A DNA stretch of 64,000 nucleotides, taken from NCBI GenBank assembly GCA_938034385.1, contig CALHLC010000031.1, forward strand, positions 1 to 64,000, read 5' to 3'. This document shows, one piece after another, positions 1 to 10,228 of this stretch. The stretch's first letter is position 1. Each line of letters opens with the position of its first letter. Both the position numbers and the translations under genes were made by a program. The DNA comes from an uncultured Bacteriovoracaceae bacterium (GTDB lineage: Bacteria > Bdellovibrionota > Bacteriovoracia > Bacteriovoracales > Bacteriovoracaceae). Below the pieces are notes generated by a model. It was not told where the DNA came from. It saw only the letters and a program-made list of their open reading frames with translations, and ran no database searches.

Positions 1-101
1 GCTTGCCTAAAGTGGGCCTTAAGATATAAAGTTTTAGGTACTTACATTACTAACTGTAAATTTGGTTATGAAAAAGTTGATGAATCATCAATGATTACGA
101 A

Positions 102-629
102 TTGTTAGAGTTAGTTTCCACTACTAAGCGAGTATATTCAGATTTTAATAGATCGGAAATCACAATTAAACGACAACTCAATCGTGAAGGATTAAAAAAC
201 CATACCAAGAGCCATAAAATAAGAGTTATACCAATGACCAGTAAAGTTAAAGAGATGCTCTTGAATCGATTTGAAACTCGAAAAAATTTTGATTATGTTT
301 TTACAAAAGAAAATGGATCTCACATAGATTATGAGCATTTCTCAAGAAGACACTTTTATCCAGCTTTAGAAAAATCAAAAGTTAGGAAAATCAACTTTAA
401 GCACTTAAGGTCTACTTTTGCCTGTCACTACTGCATGAGAAAACAGGGGAGTATCTTTGAACTTTCAAAAATACTTGGTCATCACTCTGTAGTCATTACT
501 GAACGAAACTATGCGAGATTTCATCCCGATTATTTAAAAAAGGGAATGGAAACATTTTCAATAGATATTTTAGACGATAGCCCCATATTAGCACCAGTCT
601 TTAATAGAATATGTCCAGAAGAAGCTTAA
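102..629 (+). pseudogene. Tyrosine recombinase remnant, C-terminal catalytic part only
   Basis: The 175-residue frame resembles the C-terminal half of a phage-type integrase. It has a basic beta-hairpin (SHKIRVIPM), the HLR box (FKHLRSTFA), the GHH box (ILGHHS) and a candidate nucleophile tyrosine (ERNYARF). The N-terminal DNA-binding domain and the first catalytic arginine (normally in a G-x-R-x-G-E segment) are absent. The frame is closed by a TGA at 81-83, just before the only possible start, a TTG at 102. The text around residues 5-20 looks like a damaged version of the strand that normally follows the first arginine. I read it as a decayed gene whose N-terminal part was lost by frameshift or deletion. 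It ends 29 nt from the 3' end of a tRNA-Ser gene, a typical integration site. Confidence 0.7.
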
Positions 630-657
630 ATAGTAATTGGAAGTATTATAAAAAAAA

Positions 658-745
658 TGGCGGAGAACGAGGGATTCGAACCCCCGGAAGCGCAAACCTC
701 AACAGTTTTCAAAACTGCCGCCTTCGACCACTCGGCCAGTTCTCC
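658..745 (-). tRNA. tRNA-Ser (anticodon UGA)
   Basis: On the minus strand, acceptor strand GGAGAAC pairs with GTTCTCC, followed by discriminator G and an encoded CCA (658-660). The anticodon arm is GCAGT-TTTGAAA-ACTGT, giving anticodon TGA. A long variable arm, as expected for serine tRNA, precedes a T arm with the TTCGAAT loop. A run of seven T follows the CCA and may help termination. It lies 44 nt downstream of serS on the same strand, so both could share a transcript. Confidence 0.95.
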
Positions 746-789
746 GTTATTTGAATTTCAAATATAATTAATAGTATTAAATATGACAA

Positions 790-2061
790 TCAAGGTTTTG
801 AAATGACTTCTATTCCGCCCATATAATTCACTAATTTCTCAGGGATCTTGATAGATCCATCAGCTTGTTGATAGTTTTCCATAATAGCCACCACTGTTCT
901 GCCCACAGCTAAACCTGATCCATTTAGAGTATGTGCAAAGTGATTCTTTTTGTCTTTTTTATATCGAATCTTTGCTCTTCTAGCCTGGAAGTCCCAGCAA
1001 TTAGAAATACTAGAAATCTCTCTAAATTTATCCTGAGAAGGCAACCAAACTTCTAAGTCTATAGTTGATCTAGACCCAAAGCCTATATCTCCAGTACAAA
1101 GTTTTACTGCTCTATAAGGAAGGTCTAAAAGTTCCAGAATCTCACATGCACTACTTACCATTTCTTTATGAGCACTGACCGAGCTATCTGCATCAGTGAT
1201 TTGCACCATTTCAACCTTACTAAATTGATGCATCCTTATAAGACCTCTCGTATCTTTTCCATAAGATCCTGCTTCACTTCTAAAGCAAGGAGTAAAAGCG
1301 ACATATTTTTTTTGAAACGACTCTTCTTTAGTAATTGTATTATTCAAAAGGTTTGTCACAGGAACTTCTGCAGTTGGGATTAAATACCAATCCTTATCTT
1401 CCAATTTAAATAAATCTTCACCAAATTTAGGTAATTGTCCTGTTCCATACAAAGTCGAAGCCTGAACAATAAAAGGTGGAATAATTTCTTCATAACCTTT
1501 ATTCACATGATAATCGATCATGAAATTAGCAAGGGCCCGCTCTAGCCTTGCAAGCAAGCTTTTATAAACGACAAATCTAGCCCCAGTTAATTTTGCAGCT
1601 GTCTCAAAATCAAGCATCCCAAGCTCTTCACCCAGAGTTGCATGATCTTTAACTTCAAAATCAAAAGATCTAATTTTCCCAAACTTCTTAACTTCCACAT
1701 TAGAAGATTCATCCTGCCCAACAGGAGTATCATCTTCAATAAAATTAGGAACCCCACTAAGAATCTCTTCTATTTTTTTCTCTGAATCTTTAAGGTCCTC
1801 TTCTTTAGTCGCAATTGATGATTTCAGTTCAGAAACCTCTTTTTTAACATCATCAACACTTTCACCAGCTTTTATCTTTTGACCTATAGACTTAGAAAGA
1901 GAATTTATTTTCGAACGAATATCTTCAACTTCTGAAATGAGAGATTTTCTTTGTTTATTTAAATCTAATGCGACATTCAAGATACTCGTATCAAACTTTC
2001 TTAACGATAAATTCTTAATGGCCCAATCTAAATCAGTTTCTAAAATTTTTATATCAATCAT
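790..2061 (-). CDS. serS: Seryl-tRNA synthetase
   Basis: SerS charges tRNA-Ser with serine using ATP in the cytoplasm. The 423-residue product has the usual length. Residues about 28-100 form the long N-terminal coiled-coil arm that recognises the tRNA-Ser variable arm. The class II core follows, with motif 2 (FRSEAGSYGKDTRGL) and motif 3 (SGLAVGRTVVAIMENYQ), plus the serine-site TAEVPVTNL segment. The start MIDIKILETDLD matches the family N-terminus. The gene begins 3 nt after the stop of the upstream TPR gene, so the two are probably co-transcribed, with tRNA-Ser(UGA) just downstream. Confidence 0.97.
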   Translation of the reverse strand: MIDIKILETDLDWAIKNLSLRKFDTSILNVALDLNKQRKSLISEVEDIRSKINSLSKSIGQKIKAGESVDDVKKEVSELKSSIATKEEDLKDSEKKIEEILSGVPNFIEDDTPVGQDESSNVEVKKFGKIRSFDFEVKDHATLGEELGMLDFETAAKLTGARFVVYKSLLARLERALANFMIDYHVNKGYEEIIPPFIVQASTLYGTGQLPKFGEDLFKLEDKDWYLIPTAEVPVTNLLNNTITKEESFQKKYVAFTPCFRSEAGSYGKDTRGLIRMHQFSKVEMVQITDADSSVSAHKEMVSSACEILELLDLPYRAVKLCTGDIGFGSRSTIDLEVWLPSQDKFREISSISNCWDFQARRAKIRYKKDKKNHFAHTLNGSGLAVGRTVVAIMENYQQADGSIKIPEKLVNYMGGIEVISKP

Positions 2062-2064
2062 AAA

Positions 2065-4956
2065 TCACCTGTTTAACAAACTTAAATATTTTCTAATTTC
2101 ATCCCCTTCTGGAGCTTCAGGGTAAACATCAAGATAAGTCTTATAATAATTACTTGCCTCACTAATCTTTCCCATTTCTTTATACACTTGAGCTAATTGA
2201 AAGTATAGATAATGATCATCTCCATCTATCTCAATGGCCTTCAAGTAATAATCTACTGACTCTGAAAACTGACCAAATTCTCTCTTAAGCCCAGCCAAAA
2301 TTTTCAACATTTCAATTTCAGAAGGATCAATTCTTTGTGCTTTCTTAAGAAGAGTCATAGCCGGCTTTTTATCATCTTTTTTAATTAGTGCAATAGCTTT
2401 TTGAGTATAACCATATGAAAGTTCTGGGTTATTATCAATTTCATATTGTGAATACTCTAAGGCTCCATCAAGATCACCTTTCATTAGTTTTATTTTCGAT
2501 AATAAAGAGTTTACTTCAGGATAGGTCTCAATTCTGTTTCGTACTTTCCCTAACACCTTTGAAGCTTCATCAAAATTATTTGTCCTCATATAAGATTTTG
2601 CTAGCTCAAGACTAACCTGATGATCTGCAGGATTAACCAATAAATACTTTCTTGCATAATCTATAGCGAGGCTTTCATTGCCTTCTAAAGTCGCTGCATT
2701 CATCATAAATAAGAAAAACTCTGAGTTTTCTGTATTATCAATTTTGACCTTTTTTTCTAACTCTTGAAAATTAGAAATCTGACCACTTTGATAATAAAAA
2801 ATCGCAATTTGATTATTTATTTTTATTTTATTCACATACTTATCTTTAATATTTCTTAGGTAACCAATAGCAGTTTCTACACCTTCTTGTTGATGAAGAA
2901 TCCTAGAATACAAGATTTTATAATCCAGGTTAGAGGGTTCATACTTAATTGCATTTAAAATACTTTCCTTAGCTCGAGCCGGTCTACCGTTATCAAGATA
3001 AATCTTAGCCATTTTATAATGAGCACTATCATTTATCTTGTTTTCTTGAATAGATCTTTCTAACCAAAGAAGTGATTTTAAATACTTTTCCTTATTGTAA
3101 TAATACTTTGCAACAAGTTCTTTATACTTTGATCTATTTATCTCTTCTGTCGTATTTAGCTTGTTTATAAAAATATTTGCATTTTTTAATTGATAAGAAG
3201 AAATATAAGCATCAAGTAGTTTCAAATTTATCTTGCTAGACTCTCCATATCTAGATAATGATACTTTATAATTCTTTATCGCTTCTCCGTAGTAACCGAG
3301 TTCAACTTGTACATCTCCAAGGTTTACTAAAGACTCTCTAGATTCAAAATAATCAACCGCATTCAAAGCTTGCGACAAAGCTATTTCATACTTTTTAAGT
3401 AAAAGAAACTTATTAGACTTCAACATTGAATCAATAGACTTTGACTTATTTATTAGCACAGAGATTTCATCATACTTTTCATTCGCCTCTAAACTTGAAA
3501 GTATCGACACAACATCTGACCTAGGGTTTAATTCTAACGCTTCCTTAAAATATTTCTGAGCTTTATCAAATTCTCCTTCAACTGCTGTAATAACTCCCAT
3601 GGATTCTAAAAAAAATGAGCGATAGTTCTTATGTAGATGAATATGTTTATCCTTTATTACTTTTAAAACATCTAGTGCACTTGAATAGTCTTTATTTAAA
3701 AAATGAAATTTAACCCCATGCTTTAGAATATGAAAGTTTCCAGGAATATTATTTCTACCATCTTTAAACACATTCCCATAATCTTCGAATCTATTTTCTA
3801 GAAAAAAATAATTCAATAATGCATTATACATATATGGATCTTCTTTTCTCGCATCTAAAAAGACACTTTTCAAATTAGAAATCTCTTCAAAGTCACCAAT
3901 TTTTTGTAATGCAGAAAGGTAATGAGCAAGAGAAATAGAGGTGAGCTTATTGCTCATTTTCCTATAATTAGACATCAGATACTTAACAGATTGGTATTTT
4001 TCAACATTATGATAAAAAATAAGCCATACTTCTAAATATCTCGCATTTTTATTAATCTTCTCTTCACCTAAACTCTCTAATAAGTTTGCCAAAACAATAG
4101 AATCTCTCTCTTTCTTTTGGGAATACGGTAAAAGGAGAGCATAGGTCTTTGCTAAATCAATTAATGAATCTTTGTGATAATATTCACCTAAGGCTTTTTT
4201 TAATTCAACTGATTTATTAATTAAGTCTTCATAACTATTAAAGCTAATATTTTTTTGTTTTTCATAAATTACTATAGCTTTTTCTCTGTTTCCTCCAACA
4301 ATTTCATCTATTTGAGTTATTTCAGGATATAGATAACTTTTTTTCAAAACTTCCGTTTCTTCTGGAGAAAAGTCATCATAAAACAAAATAGCAAGAATAC
4401 ATGCTATAATTCCGTACATTAATATTTTATTAATTGGATCTTTAGCTATAGTCTTTATACTTTCAATATTTTTTTCTTTTCTCTCAAGGACTTGCTCTGT
4501 TTCTTTTGCTTCAACAAGAGCATCTTTAAATTCATCTATATCATAAAACTTTGTCTTATCTACTTTTTTTACATTATTGCTAAGTTGCTTAAAGGTTCCA
4601 TCAATATTTTCTTTTACTGCTTTTTCACTTTTTAATAAGTTTTTTTGAGTTACCTTTGTAAGAATTGTCTTATCTAGCTCCTCTTCATTTATTAATTCTT
4701 CTTCCATTTCTTTTTTGCTAAGTATGATTGTTTCATCATCTTTAACATTTAAAACTTCTAAAATTGAATTTGTGTTAGTCGAGTCTTTATTAATATTGAT
4801 AATTTTTGTGAATTCATTAAGCCCAAGCCAAGTGTCATTAAACTCTTCTCGAACTTTTATATAACTAGGAAGTATTCCTTTATGAACAAAACTCTCAATC
4901 TCATCAAGTAGATAAGGACCTTTTTCTTCATTATTATGTTTAACAAAATACTTCAT
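2065..4956 (-). CDS. GYF_2-like / transmembrane / TPR-repeat protein
   Basis: The 963-residue protein has no close family name that I recognise. Residues 1-50 match the GYF_2 (DUF4339) pattern: a GPYLLDEI segment, then a short linker and a W near residue 43. An acidic/charged linker (about 60-170) leads to one predicted membrane helix (about 176-194, ILMYGIIACILAILFY). Everything after about residue 240 is helical, with many TPR-like units, clearest at the C-terminus (A-x-x-Y-x-K-A-I-E-I-x patterns). The N-terminus should be cytoplasmic and the TPR superhelix periplasmic if the helix is a single signal anchor. Such proteins usually act as scaffolds; the partner is unknown. It precedes serS by 3 nt. 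Confidence 0.75.
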   Translation of the reverse strand: MKYFVKHNNEEKGPYLLDEIESFVHKGILPSYIKVREEFNDTWLGLNEFTKIININKDSTNTNSILEVLNVKDDETIILSKKEMEEELINEEELDKTILTKVTQKNLLKSEKAVKENIDGTFKQLSNNVKKVDKTKFYDIDEFKDALVEAKETEQVLERKEKNIESIKTIAKDPINKILMYGIIACILAILFYDDFSPEETEVLKKSYLYPEITQIDEIVGGNREKAIVIYEKQKNISFNSYEDLINKSVELKKALGEYYHKDSLIDLAKTYALLLPYSQKKERDSIVLANLLESLGEEKINKNARYLEVWLIFYHNVEKYQSVKYLMSNYRKMSNKLTSISLAHYLSALQKIGDFEEISNLKSVFLDARKEDPYMYNALLNYFFLENRFEDYGNVFKDGRNNIPGNFHILKHGVKFHFLNKDYSSALDVLKVIKDKHIHLHKNYRSFFLESMGVITAVEGEFDKAQKYFKEALELNPRSDVVSILSSLEANEKYDEISVLINKSKSIDSMLKSNKFLLLKKYEIALSQALNAVDYFESRESLVNLGDVQVELGYYGEAIKNYKVSLSRYGESSKINLKLLDAYISSYQLKNANIFINKLNTTEEINRSKYKELVAKYYYNKEKYLKSLLWLERSIQENKINDSAHYKMAKIYLDNGRPARAKESILNAIKYEPSNLDYKILYSRILHQQEGVETAIGYLRNIKDKYVNKIKINNQIAIFYYQSGQISNFQELEKKVKIDNTENSEFFLFMMNAATLEGNESLAIDYARKYLLVNPADHQVSLELAKSYMRTNNFDEASKVLGKVRNRIETYPEVNSLLSKIKLMKGDLDGALEYSQYEIDNNPELSYGYTQKAIALIKKDDKKPAMTLLKKAQRIDPSEIEMLKILAGLKREFGQFSESVDYYLKAIEIDGDDHYLYFQLAQVYKEMGKISEASNYYKTYLDVYPEAPEGDEIRKYLSLLNR

Positions 4957-5014
4957 TAATATAGTAAATTTAAATGCAGTCGCTAAATTCTAATTAATTC
5001 GCTAATACAATTTA

Positions 5015-6478
5015 TTAATTTAAGTATATTTTAGCAGATGAATAGAGGTTATAGATATTATTCCAGAAAAGACCAAGGAAAATGATAGGGATTACCATCG
5101 CAATAATATAGACTCTAGAAGTCAGACTATAAGAATCAATTTTTTGCTCACCGTCGGCATCTTCAAGAATCATTGTTCTAGCAAGCTTTAAGTAATAGAC
5201 AAGAGAGATAACAGAGTTTATCGCTGCAATTAGAGCAAGAGTTAATAGACCTTTATCAACAGCGGCCATAATTATATTAAACTTAGCAATAAAACCACCA
5301 AATGGAGGCATTCCTGCCAGTGAGAATAAAATAATAGTCATTGAAAATCCAAGAATTGGATGTGTTTTGGCTAAACCTTTAAAATACACAGCATCATCCG
5401 AACCTGTTCTATTAATAACCATAGTAGTTACAAAGAAAGCTCCAAGAGTCATGAAAGTATAAACGAGAGTGTAAAATAATATTGCTCCCATCCCCTGCTC
5501 ACCAAAAGTAATAACACCCATAAGTATTAATCCAACGTGACCAATAGAAGAAAATGCTAGCATTCTCTTAACACTCTTTTGATTTAAGGCTGATAAATTC
5601 CCAACAGTCATCGTTAGAGCTGCAATAATTTGAATAAGCCTCATCCACATTTCTGTATTTACATTTTCAGCACCAAAGAATTGATAAGTTACTCTAGCAA
5701 CAACTGCAATTCCTGCAATCTTTGGGACAATTGCAAAAAATGCTGTCACTGGTGCCGGTGATCCTTGATAGACATCTGGCGACCACATGTGAAATGGAAA
5801 ACAAGCAATCTTATAACCTATTCCAACAAAGAACATTAACATTGAAATAATTACTGCTATATTAAATTCCTGCATTGCTTTCATACCATTAACGATTTCT
5901 CCAAATTGGATACTTCCAAAAATTCCATATAAATGACTCATTCCAAAAAGCATTACCCCAGCTGTGATACCACCATAGAGTGCGTACTTAATTCCTGCTT
6001 CACTAGAATGACTATCTCTTCTTTTTAGTGAGGTCATCACGTAACTAAGAATCGATAAAGTCTCAACTCCTAAATATAATGTTAAAAGGTTATTTGATGA
6101 AGCCAATAGCATTCCACCAACTAAGACACCTACGGCCATAATTAAATATTCAGATTTAAACTCTTCATAAATATCAATAGATTTATGACTAATATAAAAA
6201 GTTCCTAAGGTTCCAATTACCATAGTGATTTTCATTAAAGTAGAAAAAGAGTCTACAACTACAGAACCAGCAAAAATTGAAATACTTTCAACTGGTATAT
6301 TTTTAAATAGTGAAAATAAACATAATGATAAACCAATAACCCCTGTTACATAAACAAATGTTCTTCTTCTTTCATGATCACCATAAGCTGATTCCATAAA
6401 TAAAAGTGCACACATCGTAATGATAGCGATCAATTCTGGAATATAAAATGCTAAATTTGATAATAAAGTTACTGTCAC
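5015..6478 (-). CDS. nuoN: NADH-quinone oxidoreductase subunit N
   Basis: This is one of three Mrp-antiporter-like proton-pumping subunits of complex I in the cytoplasmic membrane. The 487-residue product has about 14 membrane helices. It contains the conserved YKIACFPFHMWSPDVYQGSP segment with the key lysine and proline-bearing helix, and a later FIAKFNI motif typical of NuoN. It is the last gene of a seven-gene minus-strand operon and follows nuoM after 22 nt. The length agrees with NuoN (about 480). Confidence 0.95.
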   Translation of the reverse strand: MTVTLLSNLAFYIPELIAIITMCALLFMESAYGDHERRRTFVYVTGVIGLSLCLFSLFKNIPVESISIFAGSVVVDSFSTLMKITMVIGTLGTFYISHKSIDIYEEFKSEYLIMAVGVLVGGMLLASSNNLLTLYLGVETLSILSYVMTSLKRRDSHSSEAGIKYALYGGITAGVMLFGMSHLYGIFGSIQFGEIVNGMKAMQEFNIAVIISMLMFFVGIGYKIACFPFHMWSPDVYQGSPAPVTAFFAIVPKIAGIAVVARVTYQFFGAENVNTEMWMRLIQIIAALTMTVGNLSALNQKSVKRMLAFSSIGHVGLILMGVITFGEQGMGAILFYTLVYTFMTLGAFFVTTMVINRTGSDDAVYFKGLAKTHPILGFSMTIILFSLAGMPPFGGFIAKFNIIMAAVDKGLLTLALIAAINSVISLVYYLKLARTMILEDADGEQKIDSYSLTSRVYIIAMVIPIIFLGLFWNNIYNLYSSAKIYLN

Positions 6479-6500
6479 TTATTTTTCCTAGTTATTAATT

Positions 6501-8021
6501 TTACTGAAACCCGGCTAATAAAGTTACAAGCTTACCAACACTTGCTCTCATAATATTTAATATTGGTGTTGGATAAACCCCAAATACAATTACAGCTGCA
6601 CATAATGGAAGCATATAAGCTATTTCTCTATAGTTCATATCTGAATAACTTCTAACTTCTTCTGATGGTTCTCCAAAAAACATTCTTTTGTACATCCATA
6701 ATAAGTAAGCTGCACCAACTAATAATCCCATGACTGCAATTACAGTTATTGTTGTAAATCTCTCATAGATACCTAAAAAGATTAATGCTTCAGAAATAAA
6801 TCCTGAAAGTCCCGGAAGACCAAGGGAAGCGAACATACCAATAATAAAAATTACTGTATAAGTCGGCATATGCTTAGCGATACCACCATAACCTTTCGTT
6901 CCATCTGGTCTAACAATCCATCTATGGTGAGATCTTTCATAAATCACACCTATCATTAAGAACATCATTGCTGTTGATGTACCGTGATTAAACATTTGAA
7001 GTACTGCTCCATTCATCCCTTGAGTAGTCATGGCTGCCATTCCAAGCATAACAAAACCCATATGGGATACTGATGAATAAGCTACAAGTTTTTTTACATC
7101 ATTCTGGGCCATCGCACAGAAAGCTCCATATAAAACAGAGATTAATCCAAGGACTGCAATTATTTCAGCATATCCTACAGCCGCTTGAGGAAAGATTGGA
7201 AAAGCTATTCTTAGAAATCCATAAGTTCCCATCTTTAATAAAACACCGGCTAGAATTACTGATACTGCTGTTGGAGCTTGAACGTGAGCATGTGGTAGCC
7301 AGGTATGAAATGGAAATACTGGTACTTTAATTGCAAATCCTAAAAACATTGCCCAAAAGAATATTTTATTAAATTCCCAATCCATTCCAAAAATTGAAAC
7401 TGTTTTATCAATATATTGTCCACCATGGTGAGCAAGGATATTAAAGGCATCAGCCTCGTTTCCTGCAGAATAATACAGAGCAATGATACCAATTAACATG
7501 ATAATTGATCCAAAGAATGTATAAAGAAAGAATTTAACTGCTGCGTATTCTCTGTTTTCTCCACCCCAAATTCCAATAAGAAAGAACATAGGTAAAAGCA
7601 TCACTTCCCAGAAAACATAAAATAAAAAGAAATCTAATGAAAAGAAAACTCCAAAAACTGTTGCTTCAAGCATAAGCAATAAAGCGAAATATCCCTTTAA
7701 TGATTTCTCTACAGTCCAAGAACTCAGTATACATAAGAAAAATAGCAATCCTGTTAGGATTGTCATTGGTAATGAGATCCCATCAACTCCTAAAGAGTAA
7801 TTAATATGAAAATCTGGAATCCAAGGTACATTAACAACATATTGCATATCTGCAATTGAGTTATCAAACCCTGCCCATAACATTAAAGTTAAAACAAATG
7901 TTATCGCAGTTGTTATTAAGGCCGTATATCTTATAGCCGTCTTATTTGAACTTGGAATAAACAATATAGCCAACATCCCTATAGCCGGCATCCATAAAAT
8001 GTAATTTAATAATCCGCTCAC
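6501..8021 (-). CDS. nuoM: NADH-quinone oxidoreductase subunit M
   Basis: Antiporter-like membrane subunit of complex I (506 residues, about 14 helices). Diagnostic features are the FWEVMLLPMFFLIGIWGG segment with the conserved glutamate and the KVPVFPFHTWLPHAHVQAPT loop with the proton-path lysine. It lies 14 nt downstream of nuoL and 22 nt upstream of nuoN in a single transcription unit. Nothing is missing compared with the family. Confidence 0.96.
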   Translation of the reverse strand: MSGLLNYILWMPAIGMLAILFIPSSNKTAIRYTALITTAITFVLTLMLWAGFDNSIADMQYVVNVPWIPDFHINYSLGVDGISLPMTILTGLLFFLCILSSWTVEKSLKGYFALLLMLEATVFGVFFSLDFFLFYVFWEVMLLPMFFLIGIWGGENREYAAVKFFLYTFFGSIIMLIGIIALYYSAGNEADAFNILAHHGGQYIDKTVSIFGMDWEFNKIFFWAMFLGFAIKVPVFPFHTWLPHAHVQAPTAVSVILAGVLLKMGTYGFLRIAFPIFPQAAVGYAEIIAVLGLISVLYGAFCAMAQNDVKKLVAYSSVSHMGFVMLGMAAMTTQGMNGAVLQMFNHGTSTAMMFLMIGVIYERSHHRWIVRPDGTKGYGGIAKHMPTYTVIFIIGMFASLGLPGLSGFISEALIFLGIYERFTTITVIAVMGLLVGAAYLLWMYKRMFFGEPSEEVRSYSDMNYREIAYMLPLCAAVIVFGVYPTPILNIMRASVGKLVTLLAGFQ

Positions 8022-8035
8022 GAATTACTCCTTAA

Positions 8036-10228
8036 CTAAAAACCAAGAAACATAGAAATAACTACTATCGCTCCAACTAGAGCAATAATATATTTCTGGA
8101 TGTATCCAGATTGAATTGATTTTGTAACTAAACTAAAAATTTGTGTTCCAACAGCCGTTCCATCAACTGCAATGCTATCTACAACCACTCTATCAAACCA
8201 ATGACTGGCCTTAAAAATATATCTATTTATTGTTGCCCAACCATCAATGGCGTATCGATCGTAAATTCCTGAATCAAACCATGATAAAAATCGATTTAAT
8301 CTTAAAAGACCTTTTTTAATAACAATGTCTACATAAAACCAATCGAAGAAATATTTATTCTTAATCGCTTTAACCCAAAAACCTAATTTATTATAAAAGA
8401 AATTTGGATTCATCCATCCAAAAATATACATAGCAAAAGCTAATAAGATAGAAAAAATTACAATCACAACTGAAGCCACTGCACCTTCAACGTGAGCATG
8501 GTGTAGATCATGATGAGCTTGTTCATTTTTATGATCAAAACCTTCTCCTGCAAAGCCTGTATGATAATGAGAATCATACAATGAACTCTCCATCGCTGTA
8601 TTTTCTCTTGTATCAACGTTTGAGAAGCCTTGCTTTGTATAAGATTTAAATTTATTTAAACCATCACCAACTGGAGCTTCAACTAAAACTTTAAACCACT
8701 CTAACTTTTGATGAGCAACTTTTATAATTCCTTGCCCAGTCATTGATCCACAAAAGAAAACTCCTAATGTAAATACAGATAAAATTAAAAGAGGTACGTT
8801 TTGATTCCACTTTAAATGCTCTTTATGACAGTGATCATATTTTTCTTTATTTCTATTTTTCCCATGGAAAGTTAAAAACATCATTCTAAACATATAAAAA
8901 GGTGTTAAGAACGCTCCAATAAACCCTAAAATTGCTGGAATTGAATAAGCACCTATTCCAGAATAAACCATCATATACAGTGCATCTCCAAGAATTCTAT
9001 CCTTTGATACAAATCCAGAAAAGAATGGAACACCAGCAATAGCTAGAGTACAACACCACATCGCTATCCATGTATAAGGAAGTTTTTTTCTAAGTCCACC
9101 CATCTCAGTCATATACTTAGCGTGATATGAATGAATAACTGAACCAGCAGCTAAGAATAAACATGCTTTAAAAATTGCATGTGTTATTAAATGCATAAAA
9201 GCTGCATTATAAGATCCAACTCCAATTCCTAAAACCATATAACCAAGTTGAGAAATTGTTGAATAAGCTAGAACTGCTTTTAAATCTTTTTGAATAATTG
9301 CAATAGTGGCTGCACCAAAAGCTGTGATTCCACCAATATATGCGATAAAAAGATTTAACTCTCCAACGAAAATTAATGGATATGCTCTTAGAGATAGATA
9401 AACTCCAGCTGCCACCATAGTCGCTGCGTGGATAAGAGCTGAACATGGAGTCGGACCCATCATCGCATCTGGTAGCCAAACTTGAAGAGGGAATTGAGCT
9501 GACTTTCCTATCGTTCCACAAAAAATACAAAACGCTGAAAAAGTAGCAAGTGACATTCCAAAAACTGTCTTACCAGTAAAAGCACCATCAGCAATAGCAG
9601 CATAAATACTTGGAAAATCAACACTTCCAACAACTGACCATATTGCTAATATTCCTAATAAAAAGAAAACATCACCGACTCTAGTAGTCATGAAAGCTTT
9701 TAAAGAGGCATTACCAGCTTCTTCTTTTTCAAAATAAAAACCAATGAGTGAATATGAGCAAAACCCCATCACTTCCCAAAACATAAATACACTTAGTAGA
9801 TTGTCTGAAAGAACTAATCCAAGCATTGCTGATGTAAATAATGATAGATAAAGAAAAAATCTCTCCCATCGTACATCACCTTTCATATACCAAGATGAGA
9901 AAATATGGATAAGAGAAGCTACCCCTGTAACCATTAAAAGCATGACAGCAGTCATATTATCTATATAAACACCAAGGTCTATTTTAAATATATTCTCACC
10001 ATGGCTGATATCAATCCAGTTAAAAACTTTATGGATATAATAATCAGTATTATAGACACTAAAAAAGTCCATAAAAATTGCTGAGGCATAAAAGAAGGCC
10101 CCAACTATTCCAGCAATACTAATCCATGGAACAATTTTAGGAATTTTTTTAATAAATACACAATTAATAACAAATGCAAAAAATGGTAATAAGAAAATTG
10201 GAGCAATAGTAGCAATAGTATAATTCAT
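8036..10228 (-). CDS. nuoL: NADH-quinone oxidoreductase subunit L
   Basis: The largest antiporter-like subunit (730 residues), located at the distal end of the complex I membrane arm. It has the FWEVMGFCSYSLIGF helix with its conserved glutamate and the KSAQFPLQVWLPDAMMGPTP segment. A long C-terminal extension would supply the lateral helix characteristic of NuoL. A cytoplasmic/periplasmic loop near residues 560-590 is rich in histidine (HKNEQAHHDLHHAHVEG). Its first base overlaps the last base of nuoK (TAATG junction), implying translational coupling. Confidence 0.96.
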   Translation of the reverse strand: MNYTIATIAPIFLLPFFAFVINCVFIKKIPKIVPWISIAGIVGAFFYASAIFMDFFSVYNTDYYIHKVFNWIDISHGENIFKIDLGVYIDNMTAVMLLMVTGVASLIHIFSSWYMKGDVRWERFFLYLSLFTSAMLGLVLSDNLLSVFMFWEVMGFCSYSLIGFYFEKEEAGNASLKAFMTTRVGDVFFLLGILAIWSVVGSVDFPSIYAAIADGAFTGKTVFGMSLATFSAFCIFCGTIGKSAQFPLQVWLPDAMMGPTPCSALIHAATMVAAGVYLSLRAYPLIFVGELNLFIAYIGGITAFGAATIAIIQKDLKAVLAYSTISQLGYMVLGIGVGSYNAAFMHLITHAIFKACLFLAAGSVIHSYHAKYMTEMGGLRKKLPYTWIAMWCCTLAIAGVPFFSGFVSKDRILGDALYMMVYSGIGAYSIPAILGFIGAFLTPFYMFRMMFLTFHGKNRNKEKYDHCHKEHLKWNQNVPLLILSVFTLGVFFCGSMTGQGIIKVAHQKLEWFKVLVEAPVGDGLNKFKSYTKQGFSNVDTRENTAMESSLYDSHYHTGFAGEGFDHKNEQAHHDLHHAHVEGAVASVVIVIFSILLAFAMYIFGWMNPNFFYNKLGFWVKAIKNKYFFDWFYVDIVIKKGLLRLNRFLSWFDSGIYDRYAIDGWATINRYIFKASHWFDRVVVDSIAVDGTAVGTQIFSLVTKSIQSGYIQKYIIALVGAIVVISMFLGF

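Noticed and set aside
1-108. Open frame at the left edge in the first reading frame (ends TAG at 106-108)
   Set aside because: Too short and without recognisable similarity; it could be the shifted upstream part of the recombinase, but the expected arginine motif is not visible, so I do not annotate it.
9207-9530. Ser/Tyr-rich 107-codon frame opposite phase within nuoL
   Set aside because: Fully inside nuoL in another frame on the same strand, with low-complexity composition; a shadow of the real gene.
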